In this document: positions 1 to 8,159 of the stretch, piece by piece
Layout of the letters: each line of letters begins with the position of its first letter
Numbering within the stretch: position 1 is the stretch's first letter
NCBI GenBank assembly: GCA_900544445.1
Contig: UQVK01000012.1
Location: forward strand, 1 to 64,000
DNA length: 64,000 nt
Direction of reading: 5' to 3'
DNA from: an uncultured Lachnospiraceae bacterium
Lineage (GTDB): Bacteria; Bacillota; Clostridia; Lachnospirales; Lachnospiraceae
Translations under genes and position numbers: made by a program
The notes under the pieces: generated by a model
Told to the model about the DNA's origin: nothing
Databases searched by the model: none
The model's input: only the letters and a program-made list of their open reading frames with translations

Positions 1-7
1 CGAATTC

Positions 8-577
8 TTATCTGGAAGGTTTCATTCCCATAGACACAGAATATTTTACAGCCTCCGGTTCGATTTCCGTTTCGGTGCCGCCTTCGCTTTCGATGGCGAT
101 GATGTTCAGCTTATATCTCTGCCGCAGGTATAAAGAGCGTATGGTCTGGCCGTTCATCCTTTCTGTCACCTCGATTTTGGATATCTCGATATTATCCTTC
201 AGGGACAGGTGGTCGATCACGCTGGAGGTGAGGATTCTCCTTGCCACGCGCAGGGCCATATCATGCTCCGGGAATACCACCTCTGCGCCGAGCGTTTCCA
301 GCACCAGTCCCTGTTCCCGGCTGGTTGCCTTGGCGATGACGCGGGGCACGCCGAGCTGAATCAGGTTCATGGTGACAAGAATGGTATAGTCCGTATAGGG
401 CCGGATGGCCCGAAGCTTTTCTTCACAGTTATCTATGACGATGCAGTCCTTCCCTGATTCGGCCAACTTGATCGCCAGAGGCATGCCGAATCTTCCCAGG
501 CCGATCACGCCATAGGTGTGTTCTTCCTTTTTTGCACGCACGGTTTTGTCCGTGTACTTTTCTTTTTTCAGAAACAT
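8..577 (-). pseudogene. KtrA/TrkA-type potassium uptake regulator, probably degenerate
   Basis: The 189-residue product has the start of an RCK_N Rossmann fold (GLGRFG near residues 26-31, VIDN near 47-50), then LGVPRVIAKA, and an RCK_C-like second half. KtrA proteins gate KtrB/TrkH potassium channels by binding nucleotides at the membrane face, and are usually near 220 residues. Here the text jumps from RPYTDY straight to TILVTMN, so about 35 residues that normally lie between these blocks appear to be missing. At the 3' end, after EPEAV, the next frame reads IFCVYGNETFQIRI, which resembles the usual last strand of RCK_C, while the annotated frame stops at position 8. This suggests an in-frame deletion plus a late frameshift. 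The start has a clear GGAGGG site. No channel gene is visible; it may lie outside the window. Confidence 0.6.
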
Positions 578-661
578 CGTTCCCTCCGTTCCGCCTGCAT
601 TTTCGCAAGGCTATCCATAACACAGCAGAAGCGCACAATAGGACGCGAGCATTGTGAGAAG

Positions 662-704
662 AAGATAAAAAAACACCCGGTCATTGTAAACTACAATAAC
701 CGGG
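662..704 (-). terminator. Rho-independent terminator of the hyd operon
   Basis: A 13-bp stem lies at 676-704, with arms CCCGGTcATTGTA and TACAATaACCGGG around AAC. Read on the minus strand the only imperfect pair is a G-U wobble, and the stem is followed by TGTTTTTTT. It lies about 135 bases past the hydA stop and so ends the hydCBA transcript before it reaches the ktrA-like gene. Confidence 0.85.
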
Positions 705-840
705 CGCACCCGACATCTTCTCGACTGAGGCCGGCCTGAGCCGGCCGTGGCGCTGCGGCGCACCAGTCCTCCGATGGCGGTATTCTGTTTTCAGTCAGAT
801 CATCTGTGTAAGCGTATTCTATGCGAAAATCGCAGGAATG

Positions 841-2586
841 TCAATGGGTTTCGGCACCTTTATAATGCACATGCAGAAGCTCGTGCGCCCTGCCTTCCAG
901 AACGCCGCCGTGGTAGAGGTTGTAAACCACAGGGTTTTCTTCGCTGCGCTTGATGGGAGCTGCATTGTCGGACTTGTACATGCCTTTCAGGCGCTCCTTC
1001 TTGTCCACCTTGTGGCAGAAGGGCTGGCCGGCGCCGGAGATACAGCCGTAAGGGCAGGCCATGACTTCCACAAAATCGAAGTGCTCTTCGCCGCTCTTGA
1101 TCTTCTCGATCAGGTTATGCGCGTTTCCGAGGCCGCTCACCACGCCGATGCGCACTTTTCGTCCGTCCAGCTCCATTTCGGCAGCCTTGACGCCTTCCAT
1201 GCCGCGGATGCCGGAAAACTTGATGTCCCGCAGGGTCTGGGTATTCTTTTCCTTCACCAGACGGCGCAGCGCCGCTTCCGTTACGCCTCCGGTCACGCCG
1301 AAAATGACGCCCGCTCCGGAAGAGATGGAGAAGGGCATGTCGGGAGCCTCCGGATCAATTTCGTCAAAGGCAATGCCGCTTTCCCGGATCATGCGGATCA
1401 GCTCTTTGGTGGTGATGACGTAGTCCACGTCCGGAATGCCGTCCCGGATAAATTCTTCCCGGCCGGCTTCCATCTTTTTCGCCACGCAGGGCATGACGGC
1501 GACGGAGACGGTCTGGCGGTCCTCTTCCTGATCCTGTTTTTTATAGTATTCCTTGATCACGGCGCCGAACATCTCCATCGGGGATTTGCAGGTGGAAATA
1601 TAGGGCAGAACCTCCGGATGCAGGTTTTCCGCATAGCGGATCCAGGCGGGACAGCAGGAGGTGAACAGCGGGAAGGAAACGTTCTCCCCATTGGAACTGT
1701 CTGCCGCTTCTGCGGCGGCATCCCTCTCCAGCTTCTCCGCCAGCTCCTTCGCTTCCTCCATGATGGTGAGGTCCGCGCCGAGACAGGTGTCAAACACCGC
1801 GTCAAAGCCCATCATGCGCATGGCGGTGAATACCCTGCCGATGCTGTCTTCGCCGGGCTTCATGCCGAAGGCCTCGCCGATGGCCACGCGGACGGCGGGA
1901 GCGACCTGGGCGACAACGCGCTTTTTCGGATTATAGAGTTCGCGCCAGACGCTGTTATGGCAGGTCTGGATACGGATGGCGGCGGTGGGACAGACGGCGG
2001 CGCACTGGCCGCAGTTGACGCAGTCGGTTTCCGCCAGCTTCTTTCCGAAGGCCGGTGTGACGATGGCTTCGGAGCCGCGCTGAGCGAAGTCGATGGCTCC
2101 CACATGCTGCACTTCGTTACAGACTCTCACGCAGTCGCCGCAGAGGATACATTTGCTGGGATCGCGGACGATGGAAGGTGAGGAATCGTCAATGGGCTGC
2201 GGCTTTCTCGTATTGGGAAAACGGATGTCGTTCAGCTCCAGCCGCGCGGCGAGTTCCTGCAGGCGGCAGGTCTGGTTTTTCTCACAGACGGTGCAGTCCC
2301 TGCAGTGAGACGCCAGCAGCAGTTCCAGGATCATCCTTCTGTGATGCTGCAGCCTTGGCGTGTTTGTTTTGATGACCATGCCGTGTTTGGGCGGAGTGGA
2401 GCAGGAAGCGATCAGGCTGCCCCGCTCGTCCTCCACCATACACATGCGGCACGCGCCGTAAATGGAAAGATCGGAATAATAGCACAGGGTGGGAACGTGG
2501 ATGCCCACGCTGTTGATCACCTGGAGAATGTTCTTTTCCTGGTCAAAATCCGCCCTGATGCCGTCGATAATCATATATTTAGCCAT
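841..2586 (-). CDS. hydA: [FeFe] hydrogenase catalytic subunit HydA (HndD type)
   Basis: This 581-residue subunit produces or oxidises H2 at an H-cluster in a cytoplasmic HydABC complex. HydABC-type complexes are NAD(P)-linked and several are electron-bifurcating. In order it shows a plant-type [2Fe-2S] domain (Cys in CYYSDLSIYGACRMC), a His-Cys cluster site (HCRDCTVCEKNQTC), two [4Fe-4S] motifs (CILCGDCVRVC, CVNCGQCAAVC), then the H-cluster motifs L1 (TSCCPAW), L2 (MPCVAKKMEA) and L3 (MACPYGCISGAGQP). The usual L3 is CPGGC..GGGQP, so the Y and A here are departures. It is the last gene of hydC-hydB-hydA, 41 bases after hydB, with an AAGGAGA site before ATG. The family call is firm; the electron donor is inferred from the partners. 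Confidence 0.93.
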   Translation of the reverse strand: MAKYMIIDGIRADFDQEKNILQVINSVGIHVPTLCYYSDLSIYGACRMCMVEDERGSLIASCSTPPKHGMVIKTNTPRLQHHRRMILELLLASHCRDCTVCEKNQTCRLQELAARLELNDIRFPNTRKPQPIDDSSPSIVRDPSKCILCGDCVRVCNEVQHVGAIDFAQRGSEAIVTPAFGKKLAETDCVNCGQCAAVCPTAAIRIQTCHNSVWRELYNPKKRVVAQVAPAVRVAIGEAFGMKPGEDSIGRVFTAMRMMGFDAVFDTCLGADLTIMEEAKELAEKLERDAAAEAADSSNGENVSFPLFTSCCPAWIRYAENLHPEVLPYISTCKSPMEMFGAVIKEYYKKQDQEEDRQTVSVAVMPCVAKKMEAGREEFIRDGIPDVDYVITTKELIRMIRESGIAFDEIDPEAPDMPFSISSGAGVIFGVTGGVTEAALRRLVKEKNTQTLRDIKFSGIRGMEGVKAAEMELDGRKVRIGVVSGLGNAHNLIEKIKSGEEHFDFVEVMACPYGCISGAGQPFCHKVDKKERLKGMYKSDNAAPIKRSEENPVVYNLYHGGVLEGRAHELLHVHYKGAETH

Positions 2587-2627
2587 TCTTTTTTCTCCTT
2601 AACAGTTGTCATGCCGGTAAGCGGTTT

Positions 2628-4571
2628 TCAGCTGATCGCGTGGAACGGGCAGCCGTCCTTACATGCGCCGCATTTGATACACTTGCTCACATCGATGGTA
2701 TGAGGCTGCTTCAGCTCGCCGGATATGGCGGAAACAGGGCAGAGCCTCGCGCACTTGGTACAGCCCTTGCAGAGCTGGGGATCGATGGAGAAGTTGACAA
2801 GCGCCTTGCACTGTCCGGCAGGACATTTTTTATCGACCACGTGGGCGATGTACTCGTCACGGAAATATTTCATGGTGCTGACCACGGGGAAGGCGGCGGT
2901 CTTTCCAAGGCCGCAGAGAGCGGTGTCGGAGATGGTATCCGCAAGCTCCTCCAGCATATCCAGATGCTTCATGGTGCCGCGCCCTTCGGTGATGTCGGTG
3001 AGCAGCTCCAGCATGCGCCTGGTGCCCTCTCTGCAGGGAACGCATTTGCCGCAGGATTCATTCTGGGTGAAGTTCATGAAAAAGCGCGCAACCTCCACCA
3101 TACAGCTCTTATCGTTCATGACAACCAGGCCGCCGGAACCGATCATGGCGCCCACTTTTTTCAGGGAGTCAAAATCCAGATGCAGGTCCAGGTGATCCTC
3201 GGTGGCGCTGATGCACAGACAGCCGCCGGAAGGGCCGCCGATCTGGACGGCTTTAAAGCTTCCGCCCTTGACGCCGCCGCCGATGTCGAAGATGACCTCG
3301 CGCAGGGTGGTTCCCATGGGAACCTCGATCAGGCCGGTGTTGTTCACGTTTCCGGTGAGGGCGAAGGCCTTGGTGCCGTGGTTGTTTTCCGGACCCATGG
3401 TTTTATACCAGTCCGCACCCTTTAAGATGATGGGAGCCACGTTGCAGAAGGTTTCCACGTTATTTAAGACGGTAGGCTTCTCGAACAGGCCCTTTTCCAC
3501 CGTGCGGGGCGGCTTCACGCGGGGCATGCCCCGGTTTCCTTCGATGGAGGAGGTGAGGGCGCTTCCTTCGCCGCAGACGAACGCGCCTGCGCCCTGGCTG
3601 ATTTTAACCGTAAAATCAAAGCCGGAGCCGAGAATGTTTTCTCCCAAAAGGCCCACCTCCATGGCCTGGTCGATGGCGTTCTGCAGACGGGAGACCGCAA
3701 GCGGGTATTCCGCGCGCACATAGATGTAGCCGTAGTGCGCCCCGGCGGCGATACCGGCGATCATCATGCCCTCCAGCACGCGGTGGGGTTCTCCTTCCAT
3801 CATGGAGCGGTCCATGAACGCGCCAGGGTCGCCCTCGTCGCCGTTGCAGACCACATATTTGATCTCATCCTTCTGACGAAGCACCTGGGACCATTTCCTT
3901 CCGGTGGGGAAGCCGCCGCCGCCTCTGCCGCGCAGGCTGGACTCGGTGATCTCATCCACGATCTGCTGCGGGGTCATTTCAAAGAGCGCCTTCTTCACGG
4001 CGGAGTAGCCGCCCACCGCGATGTATTCCCGGATGGATTCCGCGTCGATGTGGCCGCAGTATTCCAGGGCCACGCGGGTCTGTTTCTTATAAAAAGGGAT
4101 ATCCTCCTGTCTGGGGTAGGATTTCAGCGACTGATCCTGATAGACCAGGCGCTCCACGATTTCATCCTTTAAAATGCTGCGCTCGATGATCTCCTCGCAG
4201 TCCTCCACCTTCACCTTGATATAAAGAAGGCCCTCCGGATCAATGCGCAGAAGCGGTCCCATTTCGCAGAAGCCATGGCAGCCGCTCTTTTTCAGGCCGA
4301 CGGGAACGCCGGACGCGCTTTCCTGTTCGGAAGAAGCGTTTCCCGCAGCCGGTTCCGTATGTAAGTGACCGTCCGCCTCATCCTGGAGAAGGATCTCACA
4401 GGGAATCCCCCATTCCTCCATCAGTTCCTTCAGACGGGCATAGATCTGCAGGGAGCCGCCCGCCACACAGCCCGTGCCTGCACAGACGAGGATCCGCTTC
4501 TTCTGGGCGTTCAGGGCCTGGCTGTAGAATTCCTGCATGCTTTTTAATTCTTCGGGGCTGTTAATTCTCAT
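2628..4571 (-). CDS. hydB: NADH-binding diaphorase subunit HydB (NuoF-like)
   Basis: This 647-residue flavoprotein links NAD(H) to the hydrogenase. An N-terminal thioredoxin-like [2Fe-2S] domain (CAGTGC, then GCHGFCEMGP) is followed by the NuoF FMN/NADH fold (GRGGGGFPTGRKW), an SLBB region, a [4Fe-4S] motif (ESCGKCVPCREG), and a C-terminal 2x[4Fe-4S] ferredoxin (CKGCTKCARLC and CIKCGACKDGC). About 20 extra residues, rich in Glu, Ala and Ser, sit between the two halves of the N-terminal domain compared with the usual arrangement. Its start overlaps the end of hydC by 11 bases, which implies translational coupling. Both ferredoxin ends are expected for the trimeric HydABC complex rather than for a respiratory complex I subunit. 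Confidence 0.93.
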   Translation of the reverse strand: MRINSPEELKSMQEFYSQALNAQKKRILVCAGTGCVAGGSLQIYARLKELMEEWGIPCEILLQDEADGHLHTEPAAGNASSEQESASGVPVGLKKSGCHGFCEMGPLLRIDPEGLLYIKVKVEDCEEIIERSILKDEIVERLVYQDQSLKSYPRQEDIPFYKKQTRVALEYCGHIDAESIREYIAVGGYSAVKKALFEMTPQQIVDEITESSLRGRGGGGFPTGRKWSQVLRQKDEIKYVVCNGDEGDPGAFMDRSMMEGEPHRVLEGMMIAGIAAGAHYGYIYVRAEYPLAVSRLQNAIDQAMEVGLLGENILGSGFDFTVKISQGAGAFVCGEGSALTSSIEGNRGMPRVKPPRTVEKGLFEKPTVLNNVETFCNVAPIILKGADWYKTMGPENNHGTKAFALTGNVNNTGLIEVPMGTTLREVIFDIGGGVKGGSFKAVQIGGPSGGCLCISATEDHLDLHLDFDSLKKVGAMIGSGGLVVMNDKSCMVEVARFFMNFTQNESCGKCVPCREGTRRMLELLTDITEGRGTMKHLDMLEELADTISDTALCGLGKTAAFPVVSTMKYFRDEYIAHVVDKKCPAGQCKALVNFSIDPQLCKGCTKCARLCPVSAISGELKQPHTIDVSKCIKCGACKDGCPFHAIS

Positions 4572-5049
4572 TGGCTGCCTCCTGTCTTAATTCCTGAATG
4601 AGTTCTCTTGCTTTTTCGGGCGTCATTGCCGCATGAACCTTATCGTTGACGGTGCATACCGGGGCGAGCCCGCAGGCGCCCAGGCAGGAAACGGTCTCCA
4701 GCGTAAAAAGCATATCGTCGGAAGTGGGCTTGTCTTCGGACAGGCCGAGGATGTTCCGGAATTCTTCCAAAATGGGAACAGACTTGCGGACGTGGCATGC
4801 CGTGCCGTCGCACACCTTGATGACATACCTGCCTTTGGGATCCAGAGAGAAATTTTCATAGAAGGTGGCAACCCCGTAAACCTTCGCTTCGCTCAGATGG
4901 AGCTCGTGCGCAATGTAGGTGAGCGCCTCCTGCGGAAGGTAGCGGTACTTCCTCTGGATGTCCTGCATGACGGCGATGACGGACGAGCTGTCATAGTTGT
5001 GCCGCTGCAGAATCTCGTCGAGACTGCTGATTTCTTCGTGCGTTAACAT
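4561..5049 (-). CDS. hydC: HydC, NuoE-like [2Fe-2S] subunit
   Basis: A 162-residue thioredoxin-like ferredoxin with the NuoE cysteine pattern (VCDGTACHV, then SCLGACGLAPVC). It passes electrons within the hydrogenase complex next to HydB. The open frame extends upstream to 5172, but the ATG at 5049 has an AAAGGAGT site 5 bases away, and homologous proteins begin near this helix (MLTHEEISSLDEIL), so the shorter start is chosen. It is the first gene of the minus-strand hydC-hydB-hydA operon. Confidence 0.9.
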   Translation of the reverse strand: MLTHEEISSLDEILQRHNYDSSSVIAVMQDIQRKYRYLPQEALTYIAHELHLSEAKVYGVATFYENFSLDPKGRYVIKVCDGTACHVRKSVPILEEFRNILGLSEDKPTSDDMLFTLETVSCLGACGLAPVCTVNDKVHAAMTPEKARELIQELRQEAANEN

Positions 5050-5342
5050 GGTAACTCCTTTCATTTCATTCTCGCGGAGCGGGAGGCGCAGAACGCTTCC
5101 GGACAGAAAGAACTGCTGTTTCGGAAAACTGCGTGCCGCGTGAGCCGGCCGTTCCGCGGGGCTTTTCCCCATAAATGTAATTGCTCATTCGTATCAGTGA
5201 CACGGTTTAATAATTTTACCATAAAAAAGGTTTTTGGGCCATTAAATTTCTGTGAATTTTGATAGAAAAAATCAGTTGGTGATTTTGATGTGTTGAAAAA
5301 GAAAAAATGGCTGAAGATTTTGAAAAATTTTTGTAAAAATTG
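5050..5342. other. AT-rich gap between hydC and the toxin gene
   Basis: This gap must hold the minus-strand hyd promoter. The best minus-strand match is TTTAAT, 17 bases, TATGGT, near 5212-5240, which is weak. I looked for a Rex-type TTGTTAA palindrome, expected for NADH-controlled hydrogenases, and did not find one. No gene is seen. Confidence 0.4.
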
Positions 5343-5627
5343 TCAAAAAAGAATTTGAAGATAGAATTTGGGGATGATATTCATTTCATATGGAAGGGAT
5401 CCGTTGAGAAAAGCTATACGGATTCCATATTTCAGAAATTTGATTTTAAACAGTCCGGTCAGATTGGTTCCTTTATTTCCCAAAGGTGTGCCATAGCCGC
5501 CCTTTTCTTTGGAAACAGGATTTTTTTGGACCTTTTGAATACCTTTGATGACAGGCTTCCTGACGGAATTATCCAGAGAAGCCAGATCATCAAGGGCTTC
5601 AGGCAGATATTCAAGCTCCCATATCAT
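5343..5627 (-). CDS. ParE/RelE-family toxin of a type II toxin-antitoxin pair
   Basis: The 94-residue product starts like a ParE/RelE toxin (LEYLPEALDDLASLDNSVRK, then a helix with KNP) and keeps the central strand FKIKFLKYGIRIAF and the EMNII strand. After EMNII it ends in PKFYLQILF instead of the usual final strand and acidic tail (RADEEVY-like). No other frame restores the missing end, so it is either a divergent short version or a truncated toxin. It overlaps the antitoxin gene by an ATGA junction, the standard antitoxin-first layout. ParE toxins poison gyrase and RelE toxins cut mRNA; the sequence does not decide between them. Confidence 0.75.
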   Translation of the reverse strand: MIWELEYLPEALDDLASLDNSVRKPVIKGIQKVQKNPVSKEKGGYGTPLGNKGTNLTGLFKIKFLKYGIRIAFLNGSLPYEMNIIPKFYLQILF

Positions 5628-5971
5628 TCGATTTCAGGCTCCTCCACTTCTTCGAGATCGGCATCGGAAATGCCAAAATGCTTCATGACGTCAGTAGCAG
5701 GAATGGCAGCTTTACCCTTATTTGCCGCAAGCCGCTGTTGGGAAACTGCCGAAGGCATTTTCCCGCTTCCGATGAGCAGGTTATAATCTTCCTCAATTTC
5801 TGTCAGTCTGATGTATTCATCTGGGGCAAGAATTACGGCAGAAGGCTGGTTATTCTTTAAAACAATCAGTTCGGGTTCTGAACGCAGACGGTCAAATATT
5901 TTGGATGCCTGCCCTTTGTTGAACCGTGAAATCGGAATAAGCCGCGTCAGAAAATTTGCAGTCAGCTCCAT
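5624..5971 (-). CDS. Phd/YefM-family antitoxin
   Basis: The 115-residue product has a Phd/YefM DNA-binding fold (PISRFNKGQASKIFDRL, then PELIVLKNNQPSAVILAPD) and an acidic, extended C-terminus that would wrap the toxin. The ATG at 5971 is preferred over the in-frame GTG at 5980 because an AGGAGG site ends 7 bases before the ATG and overlaps the GTG. It is the first gene of the pair and should repress its own promoter, as in the family. Confidence 0.85.
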   Translation of the reverse strand: MELTANFLTRLIPISRFNKGQASKIFDRLRSEPELIVLKNNQPSAVILAPDEYIRLTEIEEDYNLLIGSGKMPSAVSQQRLAANKGKAAIPATDVMKHFGISDADLEEVEEPEIE

Positions 5972-5994
5972 GAAAAGCACCTCCTTCTGGTGCT

Positions 5995-6024
5995 ATTATA
6001 TGCAATCGGAATGAAAAAAAACAA
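5995..6024 (-). promoter_or_regulatory. Predicted promoter of the toxin-antitoxin pair
   Basis: On the minus strand TTGTTT (6019-6024) and TATAAT (5995-6000) are 18 bases apart. The -10 is perfect and the -35 is weak. It lies about 25 bases before the antitoxin start. Confidence 0.5.
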
Positions 6025-6097
6025 TAGAAAAATAAATTAAAATTTATTGGAAAATAATAATGAAAAACAATGTGATAATTAATTGGAAACAGAAGCT

Positions 6098-7447
6098 TCA
6101 CAGCCTCTGTTTCCGTTTCATCCACGCGAAGCAGACCAGGAAAAACAGAATCCCGTACACAGTGGTGATGGGCGTGGAAAGGCCAACCAGGGTCAGGCTG
6201 GTATTGGGAAGCGACGCCATGAAGAGGGCGACCGGAATGCGCACGAGAAAAGCGGAGCTGATGCCCTGTATCATGACGGGGAGGCTGTTTCCGCAGCCGT
6301 TGAAGTAGCCGATGCTGGAAAACAGGATGCAGGTCAGGATGCATTCCGCGGAAAATCCCTTCAGATAAGCGGAGCTCTGGGCGATGACTTCGGCATCAGA
6401 GGTGAAGAAGGAGGAGAGGAAGCCGCCGCCGAAAAATCCGGCCAGGAAGATGAAAATACCCAGAATGCATCCGGAAATCATGGCGGTGAAAAATCCCTTC
6501 CAGGCCCGGTCCTTTTTTCCGGCGCCGATGTTCTGCGCAACGAAGGCGGACAGACTCTGCATGACGGAAGAAGGGATCAGCATGATGAAGGATACGATTT
6601 TCTGAGCGACGCCGTATCCGGCGGAAGGCATGAGACCCATGTTGTTGACGATGGAGTTGATGACCAGAAAGGAGATCTGCACCATGGTTTCCTGAATGGC
6701 GATGGGAACGCCCACGTTCAGGATCCGCCTCAGCTCTCCGGGATAAAATCTGCACTGCTTCAGAGAAAAGCGGATGGAAAGGTCCTGTTTCTGAAGGACT
6801 GCAAGAGAGACAACAACGGAGACAAGCTGCGCCAGCACGGTGGCGATGGCCGCGCCCGCCACATCCATGTGGAACACGCCGACCAGAAGAAGATCCCCTA
6901 CGATGTTCACCACGCAGGCGATGCCCACAAAGAGAAAAGGAAGGTTGGCGTTTCCTACCCCGCGCAGGATGCTGCTGATCACGTTATAGGCGATGATGAC
7001 CAGAATGCCTCCGGAGCAGATGCGGATGTAGAGCACGGTTTTGTCAAAGGATTCGGCGGGAACCTGCAGGATGCCTGCCAGAGGCCCGGCGAAGATTTCC
7101 AGAAGGATGGTGAGCGCGATGCCCACAACCGTAAACAGCAGAATCGTCGTTCCGATGGCGTTGCCCGCCTCCTCCGGTTTCTTTTCTCCGATGTGCTGTC
7201 CGATGGTGACGGTGGTCCCCATGGCCAGGCTGGTGATGATGAGGGTGACCATCTGCATGAAAGAGCTTCCGGTGCCCACCGCCGAGATGCTCGCCGCGTC
7301 ACCGAACCAGCCGACCACCAGCAGGTCCACTGCACCATAGGCGGCCTGCAGGATCAGGGAGCCGAGGACGGGGAGGGCGAAGCGGATGAGGGAGGAGAAA
7401 ATGAGCCCCTCCGTGAAGGAAAGTGATTTTTGCGTTGTTTCTTCCAT
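6098..7447 (-). CDS. MATE-family multidrug/sodium antiporter
   Basis: The 449-residue integral membrane protein has two repeated MatE domains and about 12 hydrophobic segments (for example FALPVLGSLILQAAYGAVDLL and IGQHIGEKKPEEAGNAIGTT in the first half). MATE proteins export drugs or metabolites in exchange for Na+ or H+. It is the second gene after a MarR regulator, 58 bases downstream, with an AAAGGA site before ATG. The pairing suggests efflux induced when a ligand releases MarR. The substrate cannot be read from sequence. Confidence 0.9.
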   Translation of the reverse strand: MEETTQKSLSFTEGLIFSSLIRFALPVLGSLILQAAYGAVDLLVVGWFGDAASISAVGTGSSFMQMVTLIITSLAMGTTVTIGQHIGEKKPEEAGNAIGTTILLFTVVGIALTILLEIFAGPLAGILQVPAESFDKTVLYIRICSGGILVIIAYNVISSILRGVGNANLPFLFVGIACVVNIVGDLLLVGVFHMDVAGAAIATVLAQLVSVVVSLAVLQKQDLSIRFSLKQCRFYPGELRRILNVGVPIAIQETMVQISFLVINSIVNNMGLMPSAGYGVAQKIVSFIMLIPSSVMQSLSAFVAQNIGAGKKDRAWKGFFTAMISGCILGIFIFLAGFFGGGFLSSFFTSDAEVIAQSSAYLKGFSAECILTCILFSSIGYFNGCGNSLPVMIQGISSAFLVRIPVALFMASLPNTSLTLVGLSTPITTVYGILFFLVCFAWMKRKQRL

Positions 7448-7481
7448 TTGAATGATTCCTTTCTTGGCAGTATGGATGGGC

Positions 7482-7518
7482 GGATCCTGTGTGCAACGGA
7501 ATGCTTCACACAGGATCC
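7482..7518 (-). other. Intercistronic hairpin between marR and the MATE gene
   Basis: A perfect 12-bp stem, GGATCCTGTGTG with CACACAGGATCC, overlaps the last codons of marR. There is no T-run after it on the minus strand, so it is more likely an RNA-processing or partial attenuation element than a full terminator. Confidence 0.6.
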
Positions 7519-7943
7519 GGCATGGTTTCCAGAAGGCGGTTCAGGATGTGAACCGCTTCCGCTGCCTGCTCGTCGGAGATGTCTGAAAGAGCGGCACTCC
7601 AGTTTGCGTGCATGTCCTGGACATAGCGGCAAAAGCAGGCATGGCCGTCCGGCGTGAGGCGGAGCAGGATGACGCGGCCATCCTGGGAATCCGCGCGTTT
7701 TTCCAGAAGATTTCTGTTTTCCAGCTCCTGCACCAGTTTTGTGACGCTGGGGAGGGTGACGTTCAGCCGGGCGCTCACGTCGCTGACCCGGCAGGATCCG
7801 TTCTCTTCCTGAAGCGCGTGCACCGCTTCCAGCACATGGATATGACGGGGCTTCATTCCGGGCGGAAGCTCCGGAAGCGTTTCAATGACCCGTTTGGCGG
7901 TGAAACAGGAGTCTAACAGTTGTTTGAGTGCGGTGGTTGTCAT
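7506..7943 (-). CDS. MarR-family transcriptional regulator
   Basis: A 145-residue winged-helix protein with the MarR core (SCRVSDVSARLNVTLPSVTK as the DNA-reading helices, then a wing containing DSQDGR). The frame opens further upstream at 7979, but the ATG at 7943 has an AAAGGGAG site and gives the usual length. It heads an operon with the MATE transporter and probably represses it through the palindrome at 8017-8033. Confidence 0.88.
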   Translation of the reverse strand: MTTTALKQLLDSCFTAKRVIETLPELPPGMKPRHIHVLEAVHALQEENGSCRVSDVSARLNVTLPSVTKLVQELENRNLLEKRADSQDGRVILLRLTPDGHACFCRYVQDMHANWSAALSDISDEQAAEAVHILNRLLETMPDPV

Positions 7944-8016
7944 GGGGAAGTCTCCCTTTCTTTGTGGGCAGGAATTCACCTGCGCATTGTGCTTTCTGAA
8001 AAAAGTTACTAAAAAT

Positions 8017-8059
8017 AATTACTAATAGTAATTATAAGACGAACAGTATACTGCGTCAA
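8017..8059 (-). promoter_or_regulatory. marR-MATE promoter with overlapping palindromic operator
   Basis: On the minus strand TTGACG (8054-8059), a 17-base spacer and TATAAT (8031-8036) form a near-consensus sigma-A promoter. A perfect 17-base palindrome, AATTACTA-A-TAGTAATT (8017-8033), covers the transcription start and touches the -10. This is the placement expected of a MarR operator; a second TTACTA half-like sequence lies just beyond it near 8006. Confidence 0.8.
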
Positions 8060-8159
8060 GATCATCATGGCAGAAGCGGTAAATTTTTTTCTGGAACATG
8101 CCTGAGGCGAGTGATAGAATGACAGAGAAATGTAAAAAAATGCAGGAGTGGGGAGTAAA

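Noticed and set aside
838..2181. 447-codon plus-strand frame opposite hydA
   Set aside because: It is a shadow of hydA, which has all hydrogenase motifs on the other strand.
5050..5172. Longer HydC starting at 5172
   Set aside because: The extra 41 residues do not belong to the NuoE-like family, and the ATG at 5049 has its own strong ribosome site.
5170..5342. Rex-binding site expected before the NADH-linked hydrogenase operon
   Set aside because: No TTGTTAA-type palindrome was found; the region is merely AT-rich.
6083..7426. 447-codon plus-strand frame opposite the MATE gene
   Set aside because: It is a shadow made of Asp/His/Gly-rich sequence, while the minus strand encodes a full MATE transporter.
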